NCBI RefSeq assembly: GCF_027107535.1
Contig: NZ_CP114283.1
Coordinates: 6,696,001-6,760,000, forward strand
DNA: 64,000 nt
Reading direction: 5' to 3'
Origin: Streptomyces aurantiacus
Lineage (GTDB): Bacteria > Actinomycetota > Actinomycetes > Streptomycetales > Streptomycetaceae
A program made the translations under genes and the position numbers. The notes under the pieces are model-generated. The model ran no database searches, had not been told where the DNA came from, and was given only the letters and a program-made list of their open reading frames with translations. Shown here piece by piece: positions 26,234 through 34,072 of this stretch; positions within the stretch are counted from its first letter, which is position 1, and each line of letters opens with the position of its first letter.

Positions 26234-26268
26234 GCGCAAGAATAGCGCAAGATATGCAAGCAGCTTGC
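26234..26268. promoter_or_regulatory. GCAAG-box array upstream of lacI
   Basis: GCGCAAG occurs at 26234-26240 and 26245-26251, 11 bp apart, followed by the palindrome GCAAG-cag-CTTGC at 26256-26268. Streptomyces maltose and amylase promoters are known for direct and inverted CTTGCAG-type repeats bound by MalR, so this is a likely operator for the adjacent repressor. Confidence 0.6.
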
Positions 26269-26328
26269 GTAATGCGGAACGGGGGATCCCGCGGACGGGA
26301 GGCCCGGCCCTCGCCCGGCCGGGAGCCG

Positions 26329-27006
26329 TCAGACCTCGGCCGCGGGCACCACGCTGAGGTGGCCGGCCGTGCGCCGCGCGCGGCCCGCCCGGCTCGCCCG
26401 GCGCGCCGCCGTCGGCCGACGAGGCTCGCGCAGGACCAGCGTCAGCCGCGTGTACCCCATGTCATGAAGGGACTTGGGGGTCTCGCCGACGATCCGGCAC
26501 TCCGTACGCCCCCACCTCGGGTCGGGGTGCAGCAGGGGCCGCACCGCACCGTCGTGCTCCACGGCGTGCGGCCCGACCGAGCGGATCCAGTGCGGCAGGC
26601 CGTGCCGGTAGGCGGCGTCCATGATCGGATCCTGGGCGATGTCCCGCAGGATCGACTGCAGCACGTGATCGTGGCCGTGCCGCTCCACGGTCGCGGCGAA
26701 GTGCGCCAGCATCGGCAGGCACCAGCTCGACTCGTGCTCGGCGAGGACCGTGGCCGCGTCCGGATGGAACAGGACGAACCGGAGGAAGTTGTCGCCCGGC
26801 ATGGCGGTGGGGTGCGGGCCGACCTCACGGAAAAGTGTCTCGAACGCACCGTTCGCCAGGACGACATCCCAGCGGTGGTCGACGACGACGGACGGGAAGG
26901 GAACGGAGTCCAGGAGTGCTGCGTAGTCCTGGAGATACGCCTGGGCCTCAAGACTCTCGGGGACGGGTCGCGGCTGCGGCCGGGGCCCTCCTGCCTGGTA
27001 CGCCAT
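26329..27006 (-). CDS. Stand-alone MmyB-like ligand-binding domain protein
   Basis: A 225-residue protein whose centre (LLDSVPFPSVVVDHRWDVVL, then GDNFLRFVLFHPDAATVL) is the PAS-like MmyB ligand-binding domain that usually forms the C-terminal half of XRE regulators in actinomycetes. No helix-turn-helix precedes it: the frame opens with only about 20 Pro/Gly-rich residues. The C-terminus is Arg/Ala-rich. ATG at 27006 has a better-placed AGAGGGG than the GTG at 27018. It is divergent from an XRE gene. It may modulate that regulator or act as a sensor alone; this is inference. Confidence 0.8.
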   Translation of the reverse strand: MAYQAGGPRPQPRPVPESLEAQAYLQDYAALLDSVPFPSVVVDHRWDVVLANGAFETLFREVGPHPTAMPGDNFLRFVLFHPDAATVLAEHESSWCLPMLAHFAATVERHGHDHVLQSILRDIAQDPIMDAAYRHGLPHWIRSVGPHAVEHDGAVRPLLHPDPRWGRTECRIVGETPKSLHDMGYTRLTLVLREPRRPTAARRASRAGRARRTAGHLSVVPAAEV

Positions 27007-27053
27007 CGGGAGGTCCACCCCTCTTGCCTATGCGGCCTTCACGCGGCGTCGTG

Positions 27054-27083
27054 ATCCTGCTACCCCGGCCGGAGCGGTGTCAA
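27054..27083 (-). promoter_or_regulatory. Candidate promoter of the MmyB-like gene
   Basis: On the minus strand TTGACA (27083-27078) is followed after 18 bases by CAGGAT (27059-27054). The -35 box is consensus; the -10 is weak. Confidence 0.4.
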
Positions 27084-27120
27084 CTATCGTGGCATTTGCC
27101 GCCCGTTGACGGCTGAATCC

Positions 27121-27136
27121 CGCCACAGTTGTGGCG
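27121..27136. promoter_or_regulatory. 16-bp palindrome between the MmyB-like and XRE genes
   Basis: CGCCACA-gt-TGTGGCG has 7-bp arms around 2 bp, in the divergent gap and 143 bp before the XRE start. It is a reasonable site for the XRE protein. Confidence 0.45.
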
Positions 27137-27279
27137 AGACCTGGATGTGAGTTCGACCAAAGAGCTACTCTCCGGTCTTCGGGCAGTTCACGCTGCACAG
27201 CGCGGATCCGCACAGGGACTTCACGTCCGAGGGATCCGGTTCCCCACCAGCGGTCGAGAGAGACGTAGGAGAACTGTCG

Positions 27280-27939
27280 GTGACGGATGGCTTCGAGGTT
27301 CCGGGCGCCACGGCGACGGGTCTGCTGCCGGCCGTCGTGGCCAGAGTCGCCGGGCTGGCCGAGCGGCTCGGCGCACCGCACAACGAGGTGTTCGACGTCC
27401 GCCGCCTGTCCGTCGCGTCGGGTGTCCCGGAAGTGGTGGTCCGGTCCCTGCTGAACGGGAGGCCCGCGGGCGAGCCCGATCTCCAGGCCCGTTTCCTGCA
27501 ACGCCTCGACCTGCTCCGCCGTACCCGCCTCAAGCCCAACGGCCGCCGGTACACCCAGCAGGAGATCGCCGACGGCGCGGGCATGTCCCGCCAGCAGGCG
27601 GGCGCGCTCATCAACGGCGACCGGCGCCCGACGATGGAGCACTGCGACGCCATCCAGCGCTTCTTCCGCGTACACGCCGGCTTCCTCACCGCCGAGGACC
27701 CCGAGGCCCTCGCCGGCGCCCTCCAGCGCACCGAACAGGAGCTGCTCCAGCGGCTCGCCGACCGGGAGCGCCGCGCGAACCCGGCCACCGCCGACGACCC
27801 GCTGGAGAGACTGCTGCAGGACCACGGGGTCCGTGGCATCGCCTGGCGGGCCGCGCAGCTGCCCACCGACCAGCACCGGGACAAGGTCGCCGAGTGGCTG
27901 GACATGCTCCTGGAGAGCGTCAAGCGGCCCGAGTCGTGA
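27280..27939 (+). CDS. XRE family DNA-binding protein paired with ImmA/IrrE
   Basis: A 219-residue protein. A helix-turn-helix is clear at about 91-116 (YTQQEIADGAGMSRQQAGAL then INGDRRP). A weaker look-alike lies at 41-61 (RRLSVASGVPEVVVRSLLNG), as if the HTH were duplicated. The C-terminal 80 residues are helical. GTG at 27280 follows GTAGGAGAA. The gene is followed by an ImmA/IrrE peptidase and a membrane protein. In known ImmR/ImmA and DdrO/IrrE pairs the peptidase cleaves the XRE repressor to release its targets; the same relation is likely here but unproven. Confidence 0.88.
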   Translation: MTDGFEVPGATATGLLPAVVARVAGLAERLGAPHNEVFDVRRLSVASGVPEVVVRSLLNGRPAGEPDLQARFLQRLDLLRRTRLKPNGRRYTQQEIADGAGMSRQQAGALINGDRRPTMEHCDAIQRFFRVHAGFLTAEDPEALAGALQRTEQELLQRLADRERRANPATADDPLERLLQDHGVRGIAWRAAQLPTDQHRDKVAEWLDMLLESVKRPES

Positions 27940-27953
27940 TCCGGGGGACAGCA

Positions 27954-28502
27954 GTGGGCATCGGAAGGGAAATGCGCCGCCTGTGCGGCGAGTTGGTCGA
28001 CGAGCTCTCGCTCCCCGCGCCGGCGGAGCCCGCGGACCTCTACACGGCGCTGTGCGAGGCGATGAGCAGGCGGCGCGGCCGTCCCGTGCGGTTCCGTACG
28101 GCCGCCTTCCCGCCGGGGACCGCCAGCGGGCTCTGGCTCGACATGGCGGAGCAGGACCTCGTGGTCATCGAGGAACGCACCGCGCCCGACCACCAGTTGG
28201 TGATACTCGGCCACGAGCTGTGGCACATGAAGGCGGGCCACTGCGGCCACCACGTGGAGGGCGCGGCCGTCGCCGCCCGCCTGCTGTCGGACGACGCCGA
28301 CCTGCGGGCGACCGTCCTGAAGGTCGCGGCGCGCACCCGGTTCGACCTGGCCGACGAGAAGGACGCCGAGAGTTTCGGCCTGCTGCTGGCGAGCAAGTGC
28401 CGCGTGTGGCTGCCCGGTTCGGCGCTGCGCGGGCCCGTACGGCGTGAGGGGCTCGCCGGCCGGATCGAGGCGTCCCTGGGCTATCGCGGGCCGCAGGGCT
28501 GA
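27954..28502 (+). CDS. ImmA/IrrE family metallopeptidase
   Basis: A 182-residue zinc peptidase with HELWH at 87-91 (GHELWHMKAGHCGHH) and the helix that presents it; the His-rich run following is a family variation. GTG at 27954 has CGGGGGAC at proper distance; an upstream GTG at 27936 overlapping the XRE stop is possible. Members of this family cleave XRE-type repressors or act as toxin components. The gene order XRE, peptidase, membrane protein suggests a signal-responsive unit. Confidence 0.88.
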   Translation: MGIGREMRRLCGELVDELSLPAPAEPADLYTALCEAMSRRRGRPVRFRTAAFPPGTASGLWLDMAEQDLVVIEERTAPDHQLVILGHELWHMKAGHCGHHVEGAAVAARLLSDDADLRATVLKVAARTRFDLADEKDAESFGLLLASKCRVWLPGSALRGPVRREGLAGRIEASLGYRGPQG

Positions 28503-28517
28503 AGGCGCCTGCCCACC

Positions 28518-29762
28518 GTGGACGGGACCACCTACTACGTTCCCGCTGTCGCCATGGCGGCCGCGCTCGCCGTCAAGGGCCCCTCGCTGCTGCGTTCCTG
28601 GCGCGACCCCCTGCTGCGGTCCGTGTGCTCGCTGATGGCACTGACCGGGCTGGTGTTCTTCTTCGCGGCCCCGCCGACCATCGCCGAGGTGAACGACCTC
28701 CTCGGCGTCACCAATGCCTCGGCGCCGCTCGTCTACTGCCTGCTGAGCGCGTTCAGCGCCGCCTGCCTGGTGCTGATCGTGAACTGGCGCGGCGGACCGC
28801 CGGAGTCGACCCGCCGGACGTCACGGCGCTGGATCATCGGGTACGGCGTCGTGATCGTGGCGCTGGTCGTGCTGTTCGCCCTCGGTGACGCGCCGGTCGA
28901 GCGGCTGCGGGACTTCGACACGTACTACGCCGACGAGCCGTTCGTCCGCGAGATGATCGTGCTCTACCTGGGCGCGCTGGCCGTGGCGGGCGTCGCGATG
29001 AACGTGATGTGCGGCCGCTGGGCCCTTCAGGTGCAGGGCCGGCTACGGGCCGGACTGCTGATCATCGTGGCCGGCTATGTGTGCAACATCGCCTATCTGA
29101 GCGCCAAGTTCACCGCCGTGGTCGCCCGCTGGAACGGCGGCGACCTCGACTACCTCAGCACCGACGTGGCCCCCGGGCTCGCCTCGGTCGGGGCGCAGAT
29201 CAGCGCGGTCGGCTTCTGTCTTCCGCTGGCCTGTCAGCGGGCCGGTGACACCTGGTCGACCTGGTCGACGTACCGCCGCCTGGGGCCGCTGTGGCGCGAG
29301 CTGGCTCCGGTCTCGCCGCAGGCGGGCCGCGCGGTGCGGATGTCCTGGTGGTCCCCCGTCGAACTCCGCGTCACACAGCGGGAGTCGGACATCCACGACG
29401 GCATGCTCAGCCTGTACCCCTACTTCGACGCCGAGTTGCGGGCGCGCGCCCACGACGCGGCGCTCGCGGCGGGTTCCGACCCCGACCAGGCCCGGGCCGA
29501 GGCCGACGCGGCGATGGTGACGGCGGCGGTGCGGGCCCGGGCCGCGGACCCGGAGGGCAGGGTCATCGACTCCGCCGAGCCGGCCGCGCCCACCAGGTCC
29601 TCGTCCTCCGCGTCCCCTGCGGCTTCCCCCGCCGCACCCACCGAGGGACCGCGTGACCTCGTGCGGATGTCCCTCGCCCTGCGCCGGTCCCCGGTCGTCG
29701 CGGCGGCCCGCAGCCGGTCGGCGTGCAGGCCGCGGAGCGACTTCCCGGAGCGGGCCCGCTGA
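28518..29762 (+). CDS. Multi-pass membrane protein of the MAB_1171c type
   Basis: A 414-residue protein with seven or so hydrophobic helices in the first 250 residues, then a cytoplasmic region (WSTYRRLGPLWRELAPVSPQ, then WSPVELRVTQRESDIHDGML) that is typical of actinobacterial proteins annotated as MAB_1171c-like putative transporters. The last 60 residues (Ser/Ala/Pro-rich, ending SACRPRSDFPERAR) look less conserved and could reflect a divergent or shifted C-terminus. GTG at 28518 follows the peptidase stop by 15 bp, so the three genes form an operon. No substrate is known. Confidence 0.8.
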   Translation: MDGTTYYVPAVAMAAALAVKGPSLLRSWRDPLLRSVCSLMALTGLVFFFAAPPTIAEVNDLLGVTNASAPLVYCLLSAFSAACLVLIVNWRGGPPESTRRTSRRWIIGYGVVIVALVVLFALGDAPVERLRDFDTYYADEPFVREMIVLYLGALAVAGVAMNVMCGRWALQVQGRLRAGLLIIVAGYVCNIAYLSAKFTAVVARWNGGDLDYLSTDVAPGLASVGAQISAVGFCLPLACQRAGDTWSTWSTYRRLGPLWRELAPVSPQAGRAVRMSWWSPVELRVTQRESDIHDGMLSLYPYFDAELRARAHDAALAAGSDPDQARAEADAAMVTAAVRARAADPEGRVIDSAEPAAPTRSSSSASPAASPAAPTEGPRDLVRMSLALRRSPVVAAARSRSACRPRSDFPERAR

Positions 29763-30323
29763 GCGCTCCGCCGGAAGTCCGGTTCATCGGCTGCGGGCCC
29801 GTCGTCGCTGGTCGCGCGGTTCCCCGCGCCCCTGTGGGGCGGGGGCGCGACCCGTCCCGACGTGCCCGCCCGGTGTCAGGTGGCGCTGCGCCCGCTCACT
29901 TCGCGCGGGTCCCGCTCCGGCGCGCGACGGTGGGCCGTGGCCGGCCGGCAGCGGTGCCGGGGCGCGCCCGCCGGGCAGGGCACTCCCGGATGCCCGGCGG
30001 GCGCGGCGCGGCCGCGGTTCTCCGTCGCCGACGGGACACAGCCGCACGGCGTGCCGCGAGCGCTGCCGTGGGGCGTCGGCCATCGGCCCACCCGCCCCTC
30101 GCCGGGCCGCCGGCGGTGCGGCTCCGACACTGCGTTCCAGCCTGGATCCGTTGTCCGACCAGGGGTTTCGGTGACGATTCCCTTCCGCTGACCGGGCGAA
30201 CGAAGCCGTACGGAAAGGGCATTGTCAGTGGCGGACGGCAAGCTGGACCCAGCGCCACCGCTGTGCGGCGGCGTGGTGAACGACAAACGAGCCGAAGCCG
30301 AGCCGAACCGGGAGAGCCGTCCG
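29763..30323. other. Intergenic stretch with a Streptomyces dispersed repeat
   Basis: About 560 bp without a clear gene, unless the small gene at 30324 starts at the alternative GTG 30228. It holds the dispersed repeat at 29810-29853; the rest shows no protein-like frame. Confidence 0.45.
29810..29853 (+). repeat. Dispersed intergenic repeat, copy 1
   Basis: The core CGCGGTTCCCCGCGCCCCT is a well-known Streptomyces intergenic element. Outer arms GGTCGCGC (29810-29817) and GCGCGACC (29846-29853) let it fold into a hairpin. 24 bases (29810-29833) are identical, inverted, to 59156-59179. Confidence 0.75.
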
Positions 30324-30551
30324 ATGCCGACCGCCGTACTCACCGACCACGAACGCACCGCCGTGCAGGCCTATCTGCGCCTGTTGCAGACCGTACGAGC
30401 CGCGATGGACGGTCCGCCCGGCACGGGCCGACCACCCCTCGTGCCGCCGTCCGCCCTCGCGGAGGCGGAGAGCGCGCTGGCCGCGGCGGGCCTCGCGGGC
30501 AACGAGGAGGCGTTCTTCCGTCTGCTGCACACGTGGTGCCCGGAGGCGTGA
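30324..30551 (+). CDS. Small hypothetical protein (75 aa)
   Basis: A helical peptide, PTAVLTDHERTAVQAYLRLL at the start and NEEAFFRLLHTWCPEA at the end, with an Ala-rich middle. It has natural-looking composition and codon bias. ATG at 30324 follows GGGAGAG; a longer version from GTG 30228 (107 aa) with AAAGGG upstream is also possible. I do not recognise the family. A very strong hairpin follows the stop. Confidence 0.65.
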   Translation: MPTAVLTDHERTAVQAYLRLLQTVRAAMDGPPGTGRPPLVPPSALAEAESALAAAGLAGNEEAFFRLLHTWCPEA

Positions 30552-30575
30552 TGACCGGCCGTCAGTCCTTCGTCG

Positions 30576-30624
30576 GGGCCGGGCCCGCCGCCACGGCGGC
30601 GGGCCGTGGCGGCGGGCCCGGCCC
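30576..30624. terminator. 22-bp perfect stem-loop between convergent genes
   Basis: The 22 bases at 30576-30597 are exactly complementary to 30603-30624 around the 5-base loop GGCGG. It sits between the converging small gene and the phosphopantetheinyl transferase gene and is the longest perfect hairpin I found in the window. Confidence 0.8.
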
Positions 30625-30648
30625 TTCGCCTGCCGTCCGAAGCCGCGT

Positions 30649-31347
30649 TCAGCCCCGCTCGTGCGGCACGCTCACCGAGGTCGCGACGAGTCCCCGGCCC
30701 ACCGTCCAGCGTCCTTCGAAGCGGCCGACGCGACGGCCGTCGACCACCGGGCCGGGGACGAGCAGCGCGGCGCGGAAACCGCCGGACGTGGTGCGTCCGG
30801 GATCCATGAAGACCTCGATGTCCGCCTCGGCGAAGTCGAGCCACTTCCCGGTGAGGGGGAACCACGCCTTGTAGACCGACTCCTTGGCGCTGAACAGGAG
30901 GCGGTCCCAGTGGATCGCGGCGTGTTCCCCGGCGAGAGCGCTCAGCCGCCGGTCCTCGTCGGGCAGCGCCACCGACGACAGCACGTCGTCCGGGAGCGGC
31001 AGATGCGGCTCCGCGTCGATGCCGAGCGAGGCCAGGTCGGTGGCGCGGGCCAGTGCGGCGGCGGCGTAGCCCTCGCAGTGCGTCATGCTGCCGACCAGCC
31101 CGTCGGGCCACCGCGGGGCGCCCCGGTCGCCGGGCAGGACGGCCTGCGGGGGTACGCCGAGCTTCTCCATGGCGCGCCGCGCGCACCCGCGCACCACGGT
31201 GAACTCACGGCGCCGTTTCTCGACGGCGCGCGCGATCAGCGCCTCTTCCTCGGGGTACAGCCCGGGGACCGGCGTCGTGCCCTCGGTGTGCTCGTCCGTG
31301 TGTGCCTCCACGGCCACGACGGATTCCGGGAGCAGTTCCTCGATCAC
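30649..31347 (-). CDS. 4'-phosphopantetheinyl transferase (Sfp/EntD type)
   Basis: This enzyme moves the phosphopantetheine arm of CoA onto the Ser of carrier proteins, activating polyketide and nonribosomal peptide synthases. The 232-residue protein has the Mg2+/CoA motifs: GSMTHCEGYAAA (86-97), Asp111 and Glu113 in GIDAEPH, and FSAKESVYKAWFP (152-164). The short EntD-like layout matches the actinobacterial group. It starts 4 bp after the stop of the metallophosphoesterase gene, so the two are in an operon. No synthase genes lie in the window; it may serve distant clusters. Confidence 0.95.
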   Translation of the reverse strand: MIEELLPESVVAVEAHTDEHTEGTTPVPGLYPEEEALIARAVEKRRREFTVVRGCARRAMEKLGVPPQAVLPGDRGAPRWPDGLVGSMTHCEGYAAAALARATDLASLGIDAEPHLPLPDDVLSSVALPDEDRRLSALAGEHAAIHWDRLLFSAKESVYKAWFPLTGKWLDFAEADIEVFMDPGRTTSGGFRAALLVPGPVVDGRRVGRFEGRWTVGRGLVATSVSVPHERG

Positions 31348-31351
31348 CGGC

Positions 31352-32200
31352 TCAGACCTCCATCGGCAGGATGCGGCGCAGCTTGCCCGGCGGCTCCGGG
31401 CGCCTGCGCCACTCGCGGGGGTATCCCACCGACACCTCCTCGAAGCGGACGCCGTCGAGCCAGGTGGTGCGGGGGATGTGCAGGTGGCCGTAGACCATGG
31501 CGGCCACGCGGTGGGTGCGGTGCCAGTCCGCGGTGAGCCGGGTGCCGCACCACATGGCGAACTCGGGGTACCAGAGGACTTCTGTCGGGTGCCGGTCCAG
31601 CGGGTAGTGGTTGACGAGCACCGTGGGCAGTTCGGCGGGGATCTCCGCGAGCCTGCGCTCGGTCTCGGCGACCCGGGCCCGGCACCAGGCCTCGCGGCTG
31701 GGGTACGGGTCGGGGTGCAGCAGGTGCTCGTCCGTGCAGACGATGCCGGTCCCGTGGGCGTACGCGAGTCCCTCCTCCTTGGTCGTGCAGCCCGCGGGCA
31801 GGAACGAGTAGTCGTAGAGGAGGAAGAGGGGAGCCACGGCGACCGGTCCGCCCGGGCCTTCCCACACGGGGTACGGGTCCTGAGGGGTCGTCACGCCCAG
31901 CTCGCGGCAGAGCTCCACGAGGTGGTCGTAACGGGCCGTGCCACGCAGGGTGACGGTGTCCTTGGGGTGGGTCCACAGCTCATGGTTGCCGGGTGCCCAG
32001 ATCACTTTGCGGAAGCGGCCGGTGAGGGTTTCGAGGGCCCAGCGGATGTCGGCCACCGTCTCCGCGACGTCACCGGCCACGAGAAGCCAGTCGTCGTCGG
32101 TCTCCGGGCGCATCGCCTCGACGAGGGCACGGTTCTCGGCGTATCCGATGTGCAGGTCGCTGATGGCCAGCAGCCGGCCCCGGCGGTCAGCCGTCGTCAC
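31352..32200 (-). CDS. Calcineurin-like metallophosphoesterase
   Basis: A 282-residue cytosolic phosphoesterase with the two-metal site of the family: D15-x-H17 (SDLHIGY), D44 (AGDVAE), N72-H73 (GNHELW), H in LVNHYPLDRHP and GHLH (YGHLHIPRTTW). GTG at 32200 follows GGAGGGGGCGAGG. The gene precedes and probably co-expresses the phosphopantetheinyl transferase. This pairing is frequent in actinomycetes. An acyl-carrier-protein or CoA-related phosphodiesterase role would make sense, but that is inference. Confidence 0.9.
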   Translation of the reverse strand: MTTADRRGRLLAISDLHIGYAENRALVEAMRPETDDDWLLVAGDVAETVADIRWALETLTGRFRKVIWAPGNHELWTHPKDTVTLRGTARYDHLVELCRELGVTTPQDPYPVWEGPGGPVAVAPLFLLYDYSFLPAGCTTKEEGLAYAHGTGIVCTDEHLLHPDPYPSREAWCRARVAETERRLAEIPAELPTVLVNHYPLDRHPTEVLWYPEFAMWCGTRLTADWHRTHRVAAMVYGHLHIPRTTWLDGVRFEEVSVGYPREWRRRPEPPGKLRRILPMEV

Positions 32201-32810
32201 CCTCGCCCCCTCCACGGCCCAGGACGCCCCACGGCCGCCCGGATGGGAACACAAGAACACACGGCCGAGCCGCGGCACAAGGACGGCTCGGGCGGGGTCG
32301 CGCGCCGCCCGATTCCCGCTCCCCCGCCGGGCGTTGTCCCGAGGCGCCGGGCCGGCCGCGCTCCACGTCGCGCCGCGGCACGCCCGCGCATACGGCGCCC
32401 GAGCGGGGCACGCGGTCCACCGGACACCGGGAGCGTCGGGCGCACCTTTGCGAGAGGAGGACCGGTCCGCGCTGCGGGCCGCCGCACGGATTCGTGTGCG
32501 ACCCCGCGTTCGACCCCGCGCCATGGGCGTGCGGGGCCGCGAACGTGCCGACGACGACAGAAGTGAGCGCCGTGCCGAGCATGGCGGACGGGACGCAGGG
32601 CCCCTGACGTGCACCGGGAGGTCCGGCGGAACCCCCACGGCGATTCCGTAACACCCCCGTAGCAGCAGAGGGTCTCCGGAACCCCTATGATCGGCCCTAC
32701 ACAACCGCCACGAACTACCGTTTTCGAACGGCGGTTTTGTGTACCCACCATTCATTTTGGCCGGGCCCGGCCTGCTTCGCCGTGCCCGCACACCCCGAAA
32801 GGCGGCCTGC
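32201..32810. other. Divergent 610-bp intergenic region
   Basis: It separates the phosphoesterase and ATP-grasp genes. No credible coding frame is present. The only notable structure is the foldable leader at 32686-32742 next to the ATP-grasp gene. Confidence 0.5.
32686..32742 (+). promoter_or_regulatory. Structured leader upstream of the ATP-grasp gene
   Basis: TATGAT (32686-32691) is a likely -10 box. Just downstream, ACACAACCG (32699-32707) can pair with CGGTTTTGTGT (32732-32742, 2-base bulge), enclosing CCGTT-ttcg-AACGG (32718-32731). ACCGCC (32704-32709) can pair instead with GGCGGT (32730-32735), which breaks the inner stem. Two exclusive folds in a leader suggest attenuation or a switch. 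Confidence 0.45.
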
Positions 32811-33962
32811 ATGGTCTCTCGCGTACGCGTCTGGCTCAACCGCACGTACGCGGAGAACGTGTTCTTCATGGATCAGCTGCGGCGAAATCCGTGTGGCCGC
32901 GCGGTCGAGATCCACGCGACCCACGGTGACCCCGACTCCCCCATCCTGGCCGCCGCGGACACCGCCGCGCTGGAGCCGGAGGGTCTGTCCCCGGCCGCCT
33001 ACGTCGAGTACGCGCTCGACCAGTGCGCCCGGCACTCCATCGACGTGTTCGTGCCGGTCCTGCACCAGGCGGCCCTGGCCGGGCACCGCGAGGACTTCGC
33101 CGCGGTCGGTACGGCGCTGCTCGCGCCGCCCGTCGAGGCCGTGCAGACCTTCCAGGACAAGGTCGTCGCGTACGAGGCGGTCAGGGAGCTCGGCGTGCCG
33201 GTGCCTCCGTGGTGGCGGGTGCGCACCGCGGACGAGCTGATCACAGCCGTCGACGCGCTGGAGGCGGCAGGCCACAAGGCGTGCTTCAAGCCGGCCTCGG
33301 GGGCGGGCGGTGTGGGTTTCCGCATCATCACGCGCACCCCCTTCTCCCTCATGCACCTCAACGGCTTTCCCAGCCCGTACATGCCGCTGGACCTGGTCGT
33401 GGAGGCGCTGCGGGGAGCCGACGAGCCCGTGGACTGGCTGGTCATGCCGCGTCTGGGAGAGCCGGAGGTGTCGGTGGACTGCCTCACCGGTCCGGACGGT
33501 CGGGTACGGATGGCCGTGGGCCGGACCAAGAACGGACGGCGGCGCGGCTTCACGCTGGACTCGGCGTGGATCGAGCCGTCGCGGGTCCTCGCGGAGGCGT
33601 TCGGGCTGCACTACCTGACGAACATCCAGTTCCGGATGTTCGGTGACGAGCCGGTCCTCATGGACGTCAACACCCGCCCCGCGGGTGGCCTGCACCAGCT
33701 CTCGCAGTGCGGGATCAACGCCCCGTGGGCCGCCGTGCGGCTGGCGCTGGGCGAGGAGCCCGGTGATCTCGTCCCGCCGTTCCTCGGCCAGGACTACGCG
33801 GTGGTCTCCGGACCGCGTGCGGTGCGTCCCGTGTCGGTGCAGCAGCGCGCCGACCTGGATCTCCCCGTGACCGCGCCGGACACCGCCGTCGGTACGCAGG
33901 CGGCCCAGGCGCCGCGGACCGCGCACGCCGCACAGCCTTCGGACAGCCCCTTGACCGTCTGA
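32811..33962 (+). CDS. ATP-grasp domain protein
   Basis: A 383-residue protein of the ATP-grasp superfamily, which joins a carboxylate to an amine or thiol through an acyl-phosphate. The N-terminal Rossmann-like part is followed by the ATP-grasp core: lobe with FQDKVVAYEAVRELGVPVP (near 115), Lys and Gly-rich loop in KACFKPASGAGGVGFRI (about 153-169), and the metal site MDVNTRPAGGLHQLSQCG (about 284-301). The Ala/Thr-rich tail is variable. ATG at 32811 follows GAAAGG. The substrate is unknown; the gene is alone, with its own structured leader. Confidence 0.88.
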   Translation: MVSRVRVWLNRTYAENVFFMDQLRRNPCGRAVEIHATHGDPDSPILAAADTAALEPEGLSPAAYVEYALDQCARHSIDVFVPVLHQAALAGHREDFAAVGTALLAPPVEAVQTFQDKVVAYEAVRELGVPVPPWWRVRTADELITAVDALEAAGHKACFKPASGAGGVGFRIITRTPFSLMHLNGFPSPYMPLDLVVEALRGADEPVDWLVMPRLGEPEVSVDCLTGPDGRVRMAVGRTKNGRRRGFTLDSAWIEPSRVLAEAFGLHYLTNIQFRMFGDEPVLMDVNTRPAGGLHQLSQCGINAPWAAVRLALGEEPGDLVPPFLGQDYAVVSGPRAVRPVSVQQRADLDLPVTAPDTAVGTQAAQAPRTAHAAQPSDSPLTV

Positions 33963-34031
33963 CCGGTCCACCGGTCTGGTGACCTCGGACGGTCAAGACC
34001 TCGTTGCATCTGCGTCTTCGACGGCTGGGCG

Positions 34032-34068
34032 CGCGGGCCCCGGCACCTCGACGGTGCCGGGGCCCGCG
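34032..34068. terminator. 16-bp perfect terminator hairpin
   Basis: CGCGGGCCCCGGCACC (34032-34047) pairs with its exact complement at 34053-34068 around TCGAC, between the converging ATP-grasp and cupin genes. Confidence 0.8.
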
Positions 34069-34072
34069 TGTC

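Noticed and set aside
32187..32654. Minus-strand frames upstream of the metallophosphoesterase
   Set aside because: They extend the phosphoesterase frame or lie in GC-rich non-coding sequence; the GTG 32200 has a strong ribosome site and a family-like N-terminus.
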